From assembly GCF_005871205.1 (NCBI RefSeq), contig NZ_SWKM01000012.1:682001-746000 (forward strand): a DNA stretch of 64,000 bases, written 5' to 3'. This stretch comes from Marinobacter alexandrii. GTDB lineage: Bacteria > Pseudomonadota > Gammaproteobacteria > Pseudomonadales > Oleiphilaceae. Below the pieces are notes generated by a model that saw only the letters and a program-made list of their open reading frames with translations, was not told the DNA's origin and made no database searches. The translations under genes were made by a program, and so were the position numbers. Below, one piece after another: positions 34,986 to 43,843 of this stretch (its first letter is position 1; every line of letters begins with the position of its first letter).

Positions 34986-36548
34986 ATGAAAAAACTACTG
35001 ACAGCTTTTGTTGGTTCCATGGCCCTGGCTTCCGCCCCGATGGCGATGTCTGCTGAGGCGAACAAGGAACTGAAAATGGCGTACGACGCCGACCCGGTCA
35101 CGCTCGACATCCACGAGCAGCTTTCCGGTGGCATGCTTCAGCTTTCTCACATGACCTTCGATCCCCTGCTTCGGTGGACCAAGGATCTGGGCTTTGAAGG
35201 CCGTCTGGCTGAAAGCTGGGAACGTGTTGATGAGAACACTATGCGCTTCAAGCTGCGCGAAGGTGTCAAGTTCCACTCAGGCAATGAGCTGACCACCAAA
35301 GACGTTCAGTTCACCTTCGATCGCCTGAAGAAGAGCCAGGATTTCAAAGCCATCTTCAAGCCGTTCAGTGAGCTGAAGGTGATTGATGACTACACCTTCG
35401 AGCTGATCACCAGCGAGCCGTATCCACTGCTGCTGAACACCGCGACTTACATCTTCCCAATGGACAGTGAGTTTTACAGCGGCAAGACCGACGGTGGTCA
35501 GGAAAAGGACGCCATCGTCAAGCACGGCAACTCGTTCGCCTCCAACAACATGTCCGGTACCGGCCCGTTCACCGTGGCCAGTCGTCAGCAGGGCGTACGC
35601 GTGGAGTTCGAGCGCTTTGATGACTATTGGGATACCGAGTCGCCGGGTAATGTTGGCAAGATCGTGCTGACACCGATCAAAGAGAACAACACCCGTGTAT
35701 CTGCGCTGCTGTCCGGCGGTGTTGATTTCGTGGCGCCGGTTCCGCCGACCGATCTCGAGCGTATCCGCAACGACAAGAACTCCGAGCTGGTCACCATGAG
35801 CGGTACCCGCATCATCCTGTTCCACATGAACCAGGAGCGGGTTGAAGCGTTCAAGAATCCGAAGGTGCGTCAGGCCATCGCCCACGCCATCAACCAGGAA
35901 GGCATTGCGGCCAAGATCATGAAGGGCTTCGCGACGCCGGCCGCCCAGATGTCACCGGAAGGCTACCAGGGCCACAACGCGTCCCTGGAGCCGCGCTTCG
36001 ACGTTGCCAAGGCCCAGGAGCTGATGAAGGAAGCCGGCTATGAAGACGGTTTCACCATCACCATGATGGCCCCGAACAACCGCTACGTGAACGATGCCAA
36101 GATTGCCCAGGCGGTCGCCGCCATGCTGGCACGCATCAACATCACCGTGGACCTGAAGACTCTGCCCAAGGCCCAGTACTGGCCGGAGTACGATAACCGC
36201 GCTGCCGACATGATGATGATCGGCTGGCACGCGGATACCGAGGATTCTGCGAACTTTTTCGAGTTCCTGACCTTCTGCCCGGATGCTGACAGTGGTTCCG
36301 GCCAATACAACGCTGGCAACTACTGCAACGCCGAGCTCGATGCCCTGGTTGACAAGGCCAACGTTGAAACCGATCTGGATAAGCGTGCGGCCATGTTGCA
36401 GGAAGTTGAGCAGCGTCTTTACGACGAAGCTGCCTTTATCCCGCTGCACTGGCAGGACCTGGCCTGGGCCAGCAAGAAGAACGTCCAGATTGAGCCGATC
36501 CTGAACGTGATGAATTTCCCGTATATGGGAGACCTGGTCGTTGAGTAA
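34986..36548 (+). CDS. Peptide ABC transporter substrate-binding protein (SBP family 5)
   Basis: This is a 520-residue periplasmic binding protein of the DppA/OppA type. The signal peptide MKKLLTAFVGSMALASAPMAMSA is followed by LKMAYDADPVTLDIHEQLSGGMLQLSHMTFDPLLRW, a standard family start. Later segments such as KEGVKFHSGNELTTKDVQFTFDRL-like, GTGPFTV and ALAHAINQ-like also fit. I chose the ATG at 34986; an ATG 39 bases earlier would put charged residues before the signal. It should deliver di- or oligopeptides to the four-gene permease/ATPase set downstream. Confidence 0.92.
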   Translation: MKKLLTAFVGSMALASAPMAMSAEANKELKMAYDADPVTLDIHEQLSGGMLQLSHMTFDPLLRWTKDLGFEGRLAESWERVDENTMRFKLREGVKFHSGNELTTKDVQFTFDRLKKSQDFKAIFKPFSELKVIDDYTFELITSEPYPLLLNTATYIFPMDSEFYSGKTDGGQEKDAIVKHGNSFASNNMSGTGPFTVASRQQGVRVEFERFDDYWDTESPGNVGKIVLTPIKENNTRVSALLSGGVDFVAPVPPTDLERIRNDKNSELVTMSGTRIILFHMNQERVEAFKNPKVRQAIAHAINQEGIAAKIMKGFATPAAQMSPEGYQGHNASLEPRFDVAKAQELMKEAGYEDGFTITMMAPNNRYVNDAKIAQAVAAMLARINITVDLKTLPKAQYWPEYDNRAADMMMIGWHADTEDSANFFEFLTFCPDADSGSGQYNAGNYCNAELDALVDKANVETDLDKRAAMLQEVEQRLYDEAAFIPLHWQDLAWASKKNVQIEPILNVMNFPYMGDLVVE

Positions 36549-36563
36549 TCGCCTCTGAAGGCT

Positions 36564-36596
36564 GGCCGGCGTCGGAGGTTCCGGCGCCGGCCTTTT
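36564..36596 (+). terminator. Hairpin with T-run after the binding-protein gene
   Basis: A 12-bp stem with one imperfect pair (36564-36575 with 36581-36592), loop AGGTT, is followed by TTTT. It sits between the binding-protein gene and the permease genes. It is likely a partial terminator that gives more binding protein than transporter. Confidence 0.75.
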
Positions 36597-36655
36597 ATTT
36601 GTAGCACGCTTTATTTGAAGCACGCGCTTTTTAAAGCAAACTCCGGAATCTATCC

Positions 36656-37705
36656 ATGTTAGCGTTTTTGGTTCAGCGGATATCCCAAGCAATATTGGTC
36701 ATGTTTGTGATCAGTGTGATTGCGTTTGCCATCCAGGATGGTCTGGGCGATCCCCTTCAGCAGATGGTTGGTATGTCGGTCTCCGAAGAGGAGCGCGACG
36801 CCATCCGGGACGAAATGGGTCTGAACGATCCTTTGGTGGTCCAGTACCTGCGTTTTGCCGGTAATGCCGTTCAGGGTGATCTGGGCATTTCCTACTTTTA
36901 CGGCAAGCCGACACTGGACGTCATTCTCGAGCACCTGCCAGCAACCCTGGAACTGGCCATTGGCGCCAGTCTGATCATCCTGTTTTTCTCGGTGCCCATA
37001 GGCGTCTACGCTGCCATCAGGCCCCAGGCATTACTGTCCAAATTCTTTATGGGGGTCAGCACCGTAGGGATTTCCATCCCGGTCTTCCTGACTGCCATTG
37101 TCCTGATTCAGCTGTTCTCCATCGGTGTCACCGTGGACATGTTCCCCGCCGATACCGGCTGGGGCCAGAACCTGAACAGCGCGCTGTCGACCGAAGGCGG
37201 TTTGCCGTCCTACGGCCGCGGTGACGAGTTGACGCATCTGTTCGGCACCTGGCACTCCGGGTTCTTTTCCCAGGGCGGCCTGTTGCACCTGATCCTGCCG
37301 GCCATTTCCCTGGCCTCCATCATGCTGCCGCTGTTTATCCGGCTGATCCGGGCGGAAATGATGGAAGTGCTGCAGAGCGATTACGTACGCTATGCCCGGG
37401 CCAAGGGCCTGCAGCCGGGGCGCATCAACTTCCTGCACGCCCTGAAGAACACCATGCTGCCGGTCATCACCGTTGGCGGTGTCCAGATTGGCACCATGGT
37501 GGCGTACACCATCCTCACCGAAACGGTCTTCCAATGGCCGGGTGTCGGGTTGATGTTCCTCGAAGCCATCACCCGCAGTGATATCCCACTGATCGTGGCC
37601 TACCTGATGGTGGTGGGACTGATTTTCGTAATTACCAACACCATCGTGGATCTGATCTACGGCCTGGTGAACCCAACGGTAAAACTGACAGGTAAGAAAG
37701 CATGA
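36656..37705 (+). CDS. Dipeptide-type ABC transporter permease (DppB-like)
   Basis: The 349-residue inner-membrane permease starts MLAFLVQRISQAILVMFVISVIAF, as usual for DppB/OppB. It has six predicted helices, and the cytoplasmic EAA loop is visible as RAEMMEVLQSDYVRYARAKGL. GVGLMFLEAITRSDIPLIVAY is the conserved C-terminal block. It is slightly longer than E. coli DppB, with an insert in the periplasmic region (about residues 160-205). The stop overlaps the next gene by 4 bases. Confidence 0.94.
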   Translation: MLAFLVQRISQAILVMFVISVIAFAIQDGLGDPLQQMVGMSVSEEERDAIRDEMGLNDPLVVQYLRFAGNAVQGDLGISYFYGKPTLDVILEHLPATLELAIGASLIILFFSVPIGVYAAIRPQALLSKFFMGVSTVGISIPVFLTAIVLIQLFSIGVTVDMFPADTGWGQNLNSALSTEGGLPSYGRGDELTHLFGTWHSGFFSQGGLLHLILPAISLASIMLPLFIRLIRAEMMEVLQSDYVRYARAKGLQPGRINFLHALKNTMLPVITVGGVQIGTMVAYTILTETVFQWPGVGLMFLEAITRSDIPLIVAYLMVVGLIFVITNTIVDLIYGLVNPTVKLTGKKA

Positions 37706-38634
37706 CGACGGCGACGATTTCACGCTGGGATCGCTTTCGCGACTCCTTCCTCTGGTACAGCTTCAAGCGCGACAAGATTGCCATTGTGAGCTTTCTGGTG
37801 CTGGTGCTGATGGTGGCCGCGGCGGTCTTCGCGCCCTTGCTGGCACCCACCGATCCCTACGATCTGGCACAGATCAACATCATGAACTCGGAGCTGCCGC
37901 CGGTGGGCATGAGCGGGGCCGATGCGGCCTTTCCGCTGGGCACCGATGCCCAAGGCCGCGACATGCTGTCCACCATTCTCTACGGCACCCGGGTATCCCT
38001 GCTGATCGGCTTTGGTGCGGTGGTGCTACAGGCCGTGCTCGGCATTTTGTTCGGCCTGCTGGCCGGTTACCTGGGTGGCCGGGTGGATTCCATCCTGATG
38101 CGCATCGCCGATGTGCAGCTGTCGTTCTCCACCCTGATGGTCGCGATCATTGTCGGCGCGGTGTTCAAGGCCAGCTTCGGCAACCTGATGTTTGGTGAGA
38201 TCGCCATCTACATGCTGATCTTCATCATCGGCGTGGCCGAGTGGCCGCAGATCGCCCGGACCGTGCGTGCCTCGGTGCTGGCGGAGAAGAAGAAAGAGTA
38301 TGTCGACGCCGCCAAGGTCATGGGCTTCGGAACCCGGCGCATCATGTTCCGGCACATTCTGCCCAATACCCTGTCGCCGATTTTTGTCATTGCCACGGTG
38401 CAGATTGCCAACGCCATCATCTCCGAGGCGGCGCTGTCGTTCCTGGGCCTGGGCATGCCTGAAACCCAGCCGTCGTTGGGCTCGCTGATCAAATCCGGCT
38501 TTGATTACATCCAGAGTGGTTCCTGGTGGATCACCCTGATTCCCGGCCTGGTGCTGGTGGTACTCGTGTTGGTCATCAACCTGTTGGGTGACTGGTTGCG
38601 GGATGTCATGAATCCACGGCTGTACAAGGGGTAA
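37702..38634 (+). CDS. Dipeptide-type ABC transporter permease (DppC-like)
   Basis: This 310-residue partner permease has the N-terminal helix DKIAIVSFLVLVLMVAAAVFAPLLAP, the family motif PLGTDAQGRDMLSTILYGTRVSLLIGF and the EAA loop KKEYVDAAKVMGFGTRRIMFRHILPN. SEAALSFLGLGMPETQPSLGSLI is typical of DppC/OppC. It forms the membrane channel with the DppB-like protein and is translationally coupled to it. Confidence 0.95.
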   Translation: MTTATISRWDRFRDSFLWYSFKRDKIAIVSFLVLVLMVAAAVFAPLLAPTDPYDLAQINIMNSELPPVGMSGADAAFPLGTDAQGRDMLSTILYGTRVSLLIGFGAVVLQAVLGILFGLLAGYLGGRVDSILMRIADVQLSFSTLMVAIIVGAVFKASFGNLMFGEIAIYMLIFIIGVAEWPQIARTVRASVLAEKKKEYVDAAKVMGFGTRRIMFRHILPNTLSPIFVIATVQIANAIISEAALSFLGLGMPETQPSLGSLIKSGFDYIQSGSWWITLIPGLVLVVLVLVINLLGDWLRDVMNPRLYKG

Positions 38635-38637
38635 GTC

Positions 38638-39636
38638 ATGGCACTTCTGGAAGTAAAAGATCTTGATGTTCGCTTTGCCGTGCGCGGCGGCGACCTTACT
38701 GCCCTGCGTGGTATCAGTTTCAGCCTGGATAAGGGCGAGCGCCTGGGGTTGGTGGGCGAATCCGGTGCCGGTAAATCTGTGGCGGCGTTCTCCATCCTCA
38801 ACCTGATTGCCCGCCCCGGCTATATTGCCGGCGGCCAGATTTTGTTCGAGGGCAAAGACCTGGCGGCCATGAGCGAGCGCGAGCTGCGCAAGATTCGCGG
38901 CAATCGCATCGCAATGATTTTTCAGGATCCGATGATGACCCTGAACCCGGTGCTGTCGATCGGCACCCAGATGGTGGAGGCTATCAAAGCGCATCGCCGG
39001 ATCAGTACCAAAGACGCCCGGGCCATTGCCCTGAGCAAGCTCAACAAGGTGCAGATTCCGTCGCCAGAGAAACGCCTGGACCAGTACCCCCACGAGCTGT
39101 CCGGTGGCATGCGCCAGCGGGTGATCATTGCCATCGCGCTGTTGCTGGACCCGGAAATCATCATTGCCGACGAGCCCACCACCGCACTGGACGTAACCAT
39201 TCAGGCGGAAATCATGGCGCTGCTGCTGGAGCTGTGTGAGCAGGACAACGTCGCCCTGATGCTGATCACCCACGATCTCGGTGTGGTGTCCCAGGTCACC
39301 CAGCGCATGCTGGTGATGTATTCGGGCCGGATTATCGAGCAGGGCTCAACCCGGGAAATCATCAACGATGCCCAGCACCCGTATACCCAGGGCCTGATCA
39401 ACGCACTGCCGCAGATGGGCGAGCCGGGTGAACGGCTGTTCCAGATTCCGGGTTCTATGCCGTCCCTGAAAAATGTCCCCACTGGCTGCCCGTTCCATCC
39501 ACGCTGCAAGTTCGCCACCGAGCAGTGCAAGCGCACCATGCCCGAGTATGTACGGTCGGGGAATGTGGATGTGGCCTGTTACGAAGTCAGTAACCTTATT
39601 GAGCAGGAGAAACACATGCAGGAGTCGGAACAATGA
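38638..39636 (+). CDS. Peptide ABC transporter ATP-binding protein (DppD-like)
   Basis: This 332-residue ATPase has Walker A GESGAGKSV (about residues 41-49), signature LSGGMRQR, Walker B IIIADEPTTALDV and H-loop LITHDLGVV. The C-terminal oligopeptide-transporter domain has GCPFHPRCKFATEQC, whose Cys cluster is typical of this subfamily. It should pair with the next gene product to drive uptake. The stop overlaps the following ATG (ATGA). Confidence 0.95.
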   Translation: MALLEVKDLDVRFAVRGGDLTALRGISFSLDKGERLGLVGESGAGKSVAAFSILNLIARPGYIAGGQILFEGKDLAAMSERELRKIRGNRIAMIFQDPMMTLNPVLSIGTQMVEAIKAHRRISTKDARAIALSKLNKVQIPSPEKRLDQYPHELSGGMRQRVIIAIALLLDPEIIIADEPTTALDVTIQAEIMALLLELCEQDNVALMLITHDLGVVSQVTQRMLVMYSGRIIEQGSTREIINDAQHPYTQGLINALPQMGEPGERLFQIPGSMPSLKNVPTGCPFHPRCKFATEQCKRTMPEYVRSGNVDVACYEVSNLIEQEKHMQESEQ

Positions 39637-40649
39637 CCTCACCAACCCCACTGGTCGACATTCGCGGGCTGGAAAAGAGGTTTGACCTGTCCGGCAGCCT
39701 GCTGGAACAGATCTCGTTCAAGAATGGCCGTTTCCATCGCAAACAAGAGGCGGTACACGCCATCAACGGTGTGGATCTGCAGGTACAGAAAGGCGAAGCC
39801 CTGTGCGTGGTCGGCGAGTCCGGCTGCGGCAAATCCACGGTCGCGCGCACGGTGATGGGCCTGTTATCGCCCAGTGGCGGCGAGATTTACTACGACGGCG
39901 AGCGCATCGACAATCTGGACGGCAAGGAGGTGCTTCCTTACCGCCGGAAGATGCAGATGATTTTTCAGAATCCTTATGCCTCTTTGAATCCGCGGATGAC
40001 CATCCAGCAAACCCTGGAAGAGCCGATCCGTTTTCATCATCCGGACTGGGATGCCGACCGGGTGAAGGAAAAGGTCACTGAAGTGATGCAGTCGGTGGGT
40101 ATCGACCCGGACTGGGGCAGCCGCTTCGGCCACGAGTTCTCCGGCGGTCAGCGCCAGCGTATCGCCATCGCCCGGGCGCTGGCTGTAGACCCGGAGTTCA
40201 TCGTGGCGGACGAGCCGATTTCGGCACTGGACGTGTCCATTCAGGCCCAGGTGCTGAACCTGCTGATGGACGCCCAGCAAAAGCGCAACCTGACCTACCT
40301 GTTCATCACTCACGACCTGGCCGTGGTGGAGCATTTCGGTACCCGTGTGGCGGTGATGTACCTGGGCCGGGTGTGCGAACTGGCGGATACCAAGACGTTG
40401 TTCAGCACCCCGCGGCACCCATACACCCAGGCACTGTTGTCGGCCATTCCCAAACTGGAGGATGACCGGCCCAACCACATCCGCCTGCAGGGTGAAGTGC
40501 CGACACCGGTGAACCTGCCGTCGGGCTGTGTTTTCCATGGTCGCTGCCCTTACGCCAACGAGCGTTGCCGGCAGGAAATTCCGCAGCTGATCGCCACCGA
40601 CGAAGGTGCTCAGGTGGCTTGCCACGCGGTGGAGGAAGGGCGCTTGTAA
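39633..40649 (+). CDS. Peptide ABC transporter ATP-binding protein (DppF-like)
   Basis: This 338-residue second ATPase has Walker A GESGCGKSTV (about residues 69-78), signature FSGGQRQR, Walker B FIVADEPISALDVS and H-loop FITHDLAVVEHF. The C-terminal domain has GCVFHGRCPYANERC. It is the last gene of the transporter operon, with a LysR regulator 60 bases downstream in the same direction. The combined set fits a DppBCDF-type importer; the exact peptide range is unknown. Confidence 0.95.
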   Translation: MTSPTPLVDIRGLEKRFDLSGSLLEQISFKNGRFHRKQEAVHAINGVDLQVQKGEALCVVGESGCGKSTVARTVMGLLSPSGGEIYYDGERIDNLDGKEVLPYRRKMQMIFQNPYASLNPRMTIQQTLEEPIRFHHPDWDADRVKEKVTEVMQSVGIDPDWGSRFGHEFSGGQRQRIAIARALAVDPEFIVADEPISALDVSIQAQVLNLLMDAQQKRNLTYLFITHDLAVVEHFGTRVAVMYLGRVCELADTKTLFSTPRHPYTQALLSAIPKLEDDRPNHIRLQGEVPTPVNLPSGCVFHGRCPYANERCRQEIPQLIATDEGAQVACHAVEEGRL

Positions 40650-40709
40650 CAGGGGTGCCGGGATAAGCTATGATGCCCGTCATACTCTATCGCCCCGCCC
40701 GGTGACCTC

Positions 40710-41624
40710 ATGGAAGTACGCTGGTTAGAAGACTTTATGGCGTTGGCCCGAACGCGCCATTTCTCACGTGCTGCCGAGTTGCAGCACGTGAGCCAGCCTA
40801 CGTTCAGCCGACGCATCAAACTCCTCGAAGAAGCCATGGGCGCAACGCTGATCAATCGCCAGACGTTGCCGCTATCGCTGACGCCGGCAGGGGAGGCGTT
40901 TGTCGAGTTGTGTGAGCGGGTGACCCGGGACGTTCGCGACACCCGTGACCGGATCCACGATCTGGAGGCGGAGGCCTCAGCCCGCGTCAGTGTTGGCTCT
41001 ACCCAGGGCCTGTTCTCCCACTTCTATCAGCAGTGGGCCCAGAAAGTGGGGCTTGCCGAACGCCTGCAACTGAATTTGAAGGCCACCAACTGGGTTGGCG
41101 AACAGTTCCTGGATGCCCTGGATAACGGTGAATGTGATCTGGTGCTGTGCTATTGGCATCGGGACCTGCCCTGGGGTGAACGGCTCGACTCGAAACGTTA
41201 TGAATTCATCACCCTGGCCCGGGAATCCCTGGTGCCGGTGAGTGTGGCGGATGAAACCGGCCAGCCCAGGTATCTGCTGCCCGGCAGCACCGAACAGCCG
41301 GTGCCGTTGATTGCCTACCATCCGCGCGGGTTTCTGCAATCAGCGATTGAGGCGCACCTGAGCCGCAGCAAAGTCTCGGCTAACCTGCTGCCGCTGAATG
41401 AGAATACGCAATCCGCCAGTATCAAGGCCTTGGTCAAGCAAGGTTTCGGTATGGGCTGGCTGCCCCAACGTATGACTGAAAAGAGCGAGCAGTTCGGCAG
41501 TCTGGCGCGAGCCGGTGGCGACCAGTGGGATGTGCCCCTGGAAATCCGTTTGATCCGGTTGCGCGAACCCCGTTCCGACGACCTCCTAATCCTTTGGACA
41601 ACCCTGGAAAGCCAACATGCCTGA
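40710..41624 (+). CDS. LysR-family transcriptional regulator
   Basis: This 304-residue regulator has an N-terminal winged helix-turn-helix (LEDFMALARTRHFSRAAELQHVSQPTFSRRIKLLEEAMGATLINR) and a two-lobed effector domain from about residue 90. The HTH form and the long WLEDF start resemble the HypT/QseD-like group. Its location between a peptide transporter and a peptidase suggests control of peptide use, which is inference. The end overlaps the next gene by 8 bases, so regulator and peptidase are probably co-expressed. Confidence 0.92.
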   Translation: MEVRWLEDFMALARTRHFSRAAELQHVSQPTFSRRIKLLEEAMGATLINRQTLPLSLTPAGEAFVELCERVTRDVRDTRDRIHDLEAEASARVSVGSTQGLFSHFYQQWAQKVGLAERLQLNLKATNWVGEQFLDALDNGECDLVLCYWHRDLPWGERLDSKRYEFITLARESLVPVSVADETGQPRYLLPGSTEQPVPLIAYHPRGFLQSAIEAHLSRSKVSANLLPLNENTQSASIKALVKQGFGMGWLPQRMTEKSEQFGSLARAGGDQWDVPLEIRLIRLREPRSDDLLILWTTLESQHA

Positions 41625-42909
41625 GACCGAGTTTCTGTCCCTTCAGACTGATCACATCCAGATCCTGCAGCAACGCTACGAGCAGGCCCTGAAGGCACAC
41701 GGATACGACAGCCTGCTGATCAGCTCCGGTGCCGCACCCATGCGCTACGGCGACGATCAGTCCTGGCAGTTCCAGGGCTATGGCCCGTTCCTGCACTGGA
41801 CTGGCCTGGCGGGCCAGGAGCACAGTTGGTTACTGATTCGTCCGGGCCGGACTCCCTTGTTATGGCTGTACCAGCCGGTCGACTTCTGGCACGCCAACCT
41901 GGAATTGCCGGATGAACCCTGGCAGCAGGCCATGGAGGTACGGTTCAGTGACAGCCGGGGCGCGCCGTCCATGGAAAAGTCGGGCAAATTGGCGGTGATC
42001 GGCGATCCTGCCGGACTGGCGGACGTTCTCGGAGAGCACAACCCGGCACCGTTGCTGGCGGCCCTGGACGAAACCCGGGTGCACAAGACCGCCTACGAAA
42101 TTGCCTGTCTCGCCCGCGCCAACGAGATAGCCGTACGCGGACACCGGGCCGCCCGGGATGCGTTCCTGGCCGGTGGCAGCGAGTTCGAGATCAGCCTGGC
42201 TTACCAGCAGGCTACCGGGCAGCGCGAAGCCGAAGCGCCTTACCACAGTATCATCGGGGTTAACGAACACGCCGGCACTCTGCATTACCAGTATTACGAC
42301 ACCCAGGCGCCAGAGCGTCCCCGCAGCCTGTTGATCGACGCCGGCGTGCGCTTCCGGGGCTACTGCTCTGACATCACGCGAACCACGCCGGCACCCGGTG
42401 AACGCCGATTTGCGGCCCTGGTACAGGGATTGGAGCAGCTGCAGAATCGCTTGTGCGAGATGGTCGCGCCGGGTGTGGAGTACGCGGCGATCCACCGCAA
42501 GACTCACCAGGGTATCGCCGCGCTGTTGAGCGCGGCTGGCCTGGTGTCCGGACTGGACGACGAGGCCTTGGTAGAGCAGGGTGTCACTCGCGCCTTCTTT
42601 CCCCACGGCATTGGCCATTTCCTGGGGATACAGGTGCACGATGTCGCTGGCAAGCTTGAGCCATCCCCTGCTGATGCGCCGTTCCTGCGCCTGACCCGCA
42701 CCCTTGAGGAAGGCATGGTGGTGACCATTGAGCCTGGTCTGTACATTATTTCTTCATTGCTCGACCCGGTGTTGAACGGGCCGCTTGGGAAGCACTTCGA
42801 TCATGAGGTGATTGATGATTTACGGGGCTGTGGTGGCATCCGCATTGAGGATAACGTGGTGGTGACCGCAGACGGTGCCCGTAACCTGACCCGCGAGATG
42901 GGTGGCTGA
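41617..42909 (+). CDS. M24 family Xaa-Pro dipeptidase (PepQ-like prolidase)
   Basis: This is a 430-residue metallopeptidase with the pita-bread fold. The dinuclear metal ligands are visible: LLIDAGVRFRGYCSDITRT (two Asp), FFPHGIGHFLGIQVHD (His), VVTIEPGLYI (Glu) and GGIRIEDNVVVT (Glu). It should cleave dipeptides with C-terminal proline in the cytosol; PepQ of this form can also hydrolyse organophosphates. Its position after the peptide importer and LysR gene fits intracellular peptide breakdown. Confidence 0.94.
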   Translation: MPETEFLSLQTDHIQILQQRYEQALKAHGYDSLLISSGAAPMRYGDDQSWQFQGYGPFLHWTGLAGQEHSWLLIRPGRTPLLWLYQPVDFWHANLELPDEPWQQAMEVRFSDSRGAPSMEKSGKLAVIGDPAGLADVLGEHNPAPLLAALDETRVHKTAYEIACLARANEIAVRGHRAARDAFLAGGSEFEISLAYQQATGQREAEAPYHSIIGVNEHAGTLHYQYYDTQAPERPRSLLIDAGVRFRGYCSDITRTTPAPGERRFAALVQGLEQLQNRLCEMVAPGVEYAAIHRKTHQGIAALLSAAGLVSGLDDEALVEQGVTRAFFPHGIGHFLGIQVHDVAGKLEPSPADAPFLRLTRTLEEGMVVTIEPGLYIISSLLDPVLNGPLGKHFDHEVIDDLRGCGGIRIEDNVVVTADGARNLTREMGG

Positions 42910-42959
42910 TACATCCAGTTGCACAAATTTAATGCGATGGGGTTGTAATTCTAGACGCA

Positions 42960-42978
42960 AATAACAATAATTATCACT
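42960..42978. promoter_or_regulatory. Fur-box-like site upstream of bfd
   Basis: AATAACAATAATTATCACT shares about 12 of 19 positions with the Fur consensus GATAATGATAATCATTATC and lies 29 bases before the bfd ATG. Iron control of bfd by Fur is well known in gammaproteobacteria, which supports the call. Confidence 0.65.
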
Positions 42979-43007
42979 CACTTTATTGTCGTCAGTGAGA
43001 GAGCCCT

Positions 43008-43214
43008 ATGTACGTGTGCCTTTGTCACGGTGTCACCGACCGAGAAATCCGCGAAGCTGCCGAGAATGGCGTCACTTCCATGCGCCAGCTGGGCAAGGAA
43101 ATGGGTGTCGGCACCCAGTGTGGCCGCTGCGCCTCAACCGCGCGTGAGATCCTGAGAGAAGCGGCAACCCCGGACTACCTGTCGCTGGCCAACCTGTTGG
43201 CTCAACCGGCCTAG
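43008..43214 (+). CDS. bfd: Bacterioferritin-associated ferredoxin Bfd
   Basis: This is a 68-residue [2Fe-2S] ferredoxin. The four cluster Cys residues are in YVCLCHG (C4, C6) and TQCGRCAS (CxxC near residues 38-41). Bfd reduces the haem of bacterioferritin to release stored iron. The gene has a Fur-box-like site upstream and bacterioferritin 143 bases downstream, so storage and release proteins are neighbours. Confidence 0.96.
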   Translation: MYVCLCHGVTDREIREAAENGVTSMRQLGKEMGVGTQCGRCASTAREILREAATPDYLSLANLLAQPA

Positions 43215-43357
43215 GCATTACTGAAGACTACCCGCTCTCACTGGAGCCGACCGCCCTGGCCGGCTTTGTTGCAATAGATTCCCGCCTGCAATTTTTTATT
43301 ACCGCATAACCGGCTATCCTAAGAAAACATACACATCCGTCATCAAGGAGTCCGGTC

Positions 43358-43834
43358 ATGAAAGGCGACAAGAAAGTTATCCAATACCTGAACAAAGTGC
43401 TGTGCAACGAACTCACCGCCATCAACCAGTACTTTCTGCACTCGCGCATGTACAAGGACTGGGGCATCACCAAGCTCGCGGATAAGGAATACGAAGAATC
43501 CATTGATGAGATGAAGCATGCCGATCAGCTGATCGAACGCATTCTTTTCCTCCAGGGGCTGCCGAACCTGCAGGACCTCAACAAGCTGTTGATCGGTGAG
43601 AACGTTGAGGAAATGATTGCTTGCGATCTAAAAATCGAACACACCGCCCACGTGGATCTGAAAGAAGCGATCGCTTACTGCGAACAGATTCAGGATTATG
43701 GCAGCCGACAGTTATTCCGTAGCATCCTCGACAGCGAAGAAGAGCACATCGACTGGCTGGAAACCCAGCAAGAGCTGATCTCCCAGATGGGCATTCAGAA
43801 CTACATTCAGTTGCAATCCTCTGCAGCGGAGTAA
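43358..43834 (+). CDS. bfr: Bacterioferritin
   Basis: This 158-residue haem-containing ferritin subunit has the four-helix-bundle ferroxidase ligands in [15 protein letters not shown] (Glu), [17 protein letters not shown] (Glu, His and the haem-ligand Met52) and [10 protein letters not shown] (Glu, His). Bacterioferritin oxidises Fe(II) and stores it in a 24-mer shell. AAGGAG precedes the ATG. It is followed 9 bases later by a phosphohexomutase gene, an unusual neighbour. Confidence 0.97.
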   Translation: MKGDKKVIQYLNKVLCNELTAINQYFLHSRMYKDWGITKLADKEYEESIDEMKHADQLIERILFLQGLPNLQDLNKLLIGENVEEMIACDLKIEHTAHVDLKEAIAYCEQIQDYGSRQLFRSILDSEEEHIDWLETQQELISQMGIQNYIQLQSSAAE

Positions 43835-43843
43835 AACCTGACA

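Noticed and set aside
38026..39273. 415-codon antisense frame over the transporter genes
   Set aside because: Low-complexity His/Gln-rich product; the sense-strand permease and ATPase are certain.
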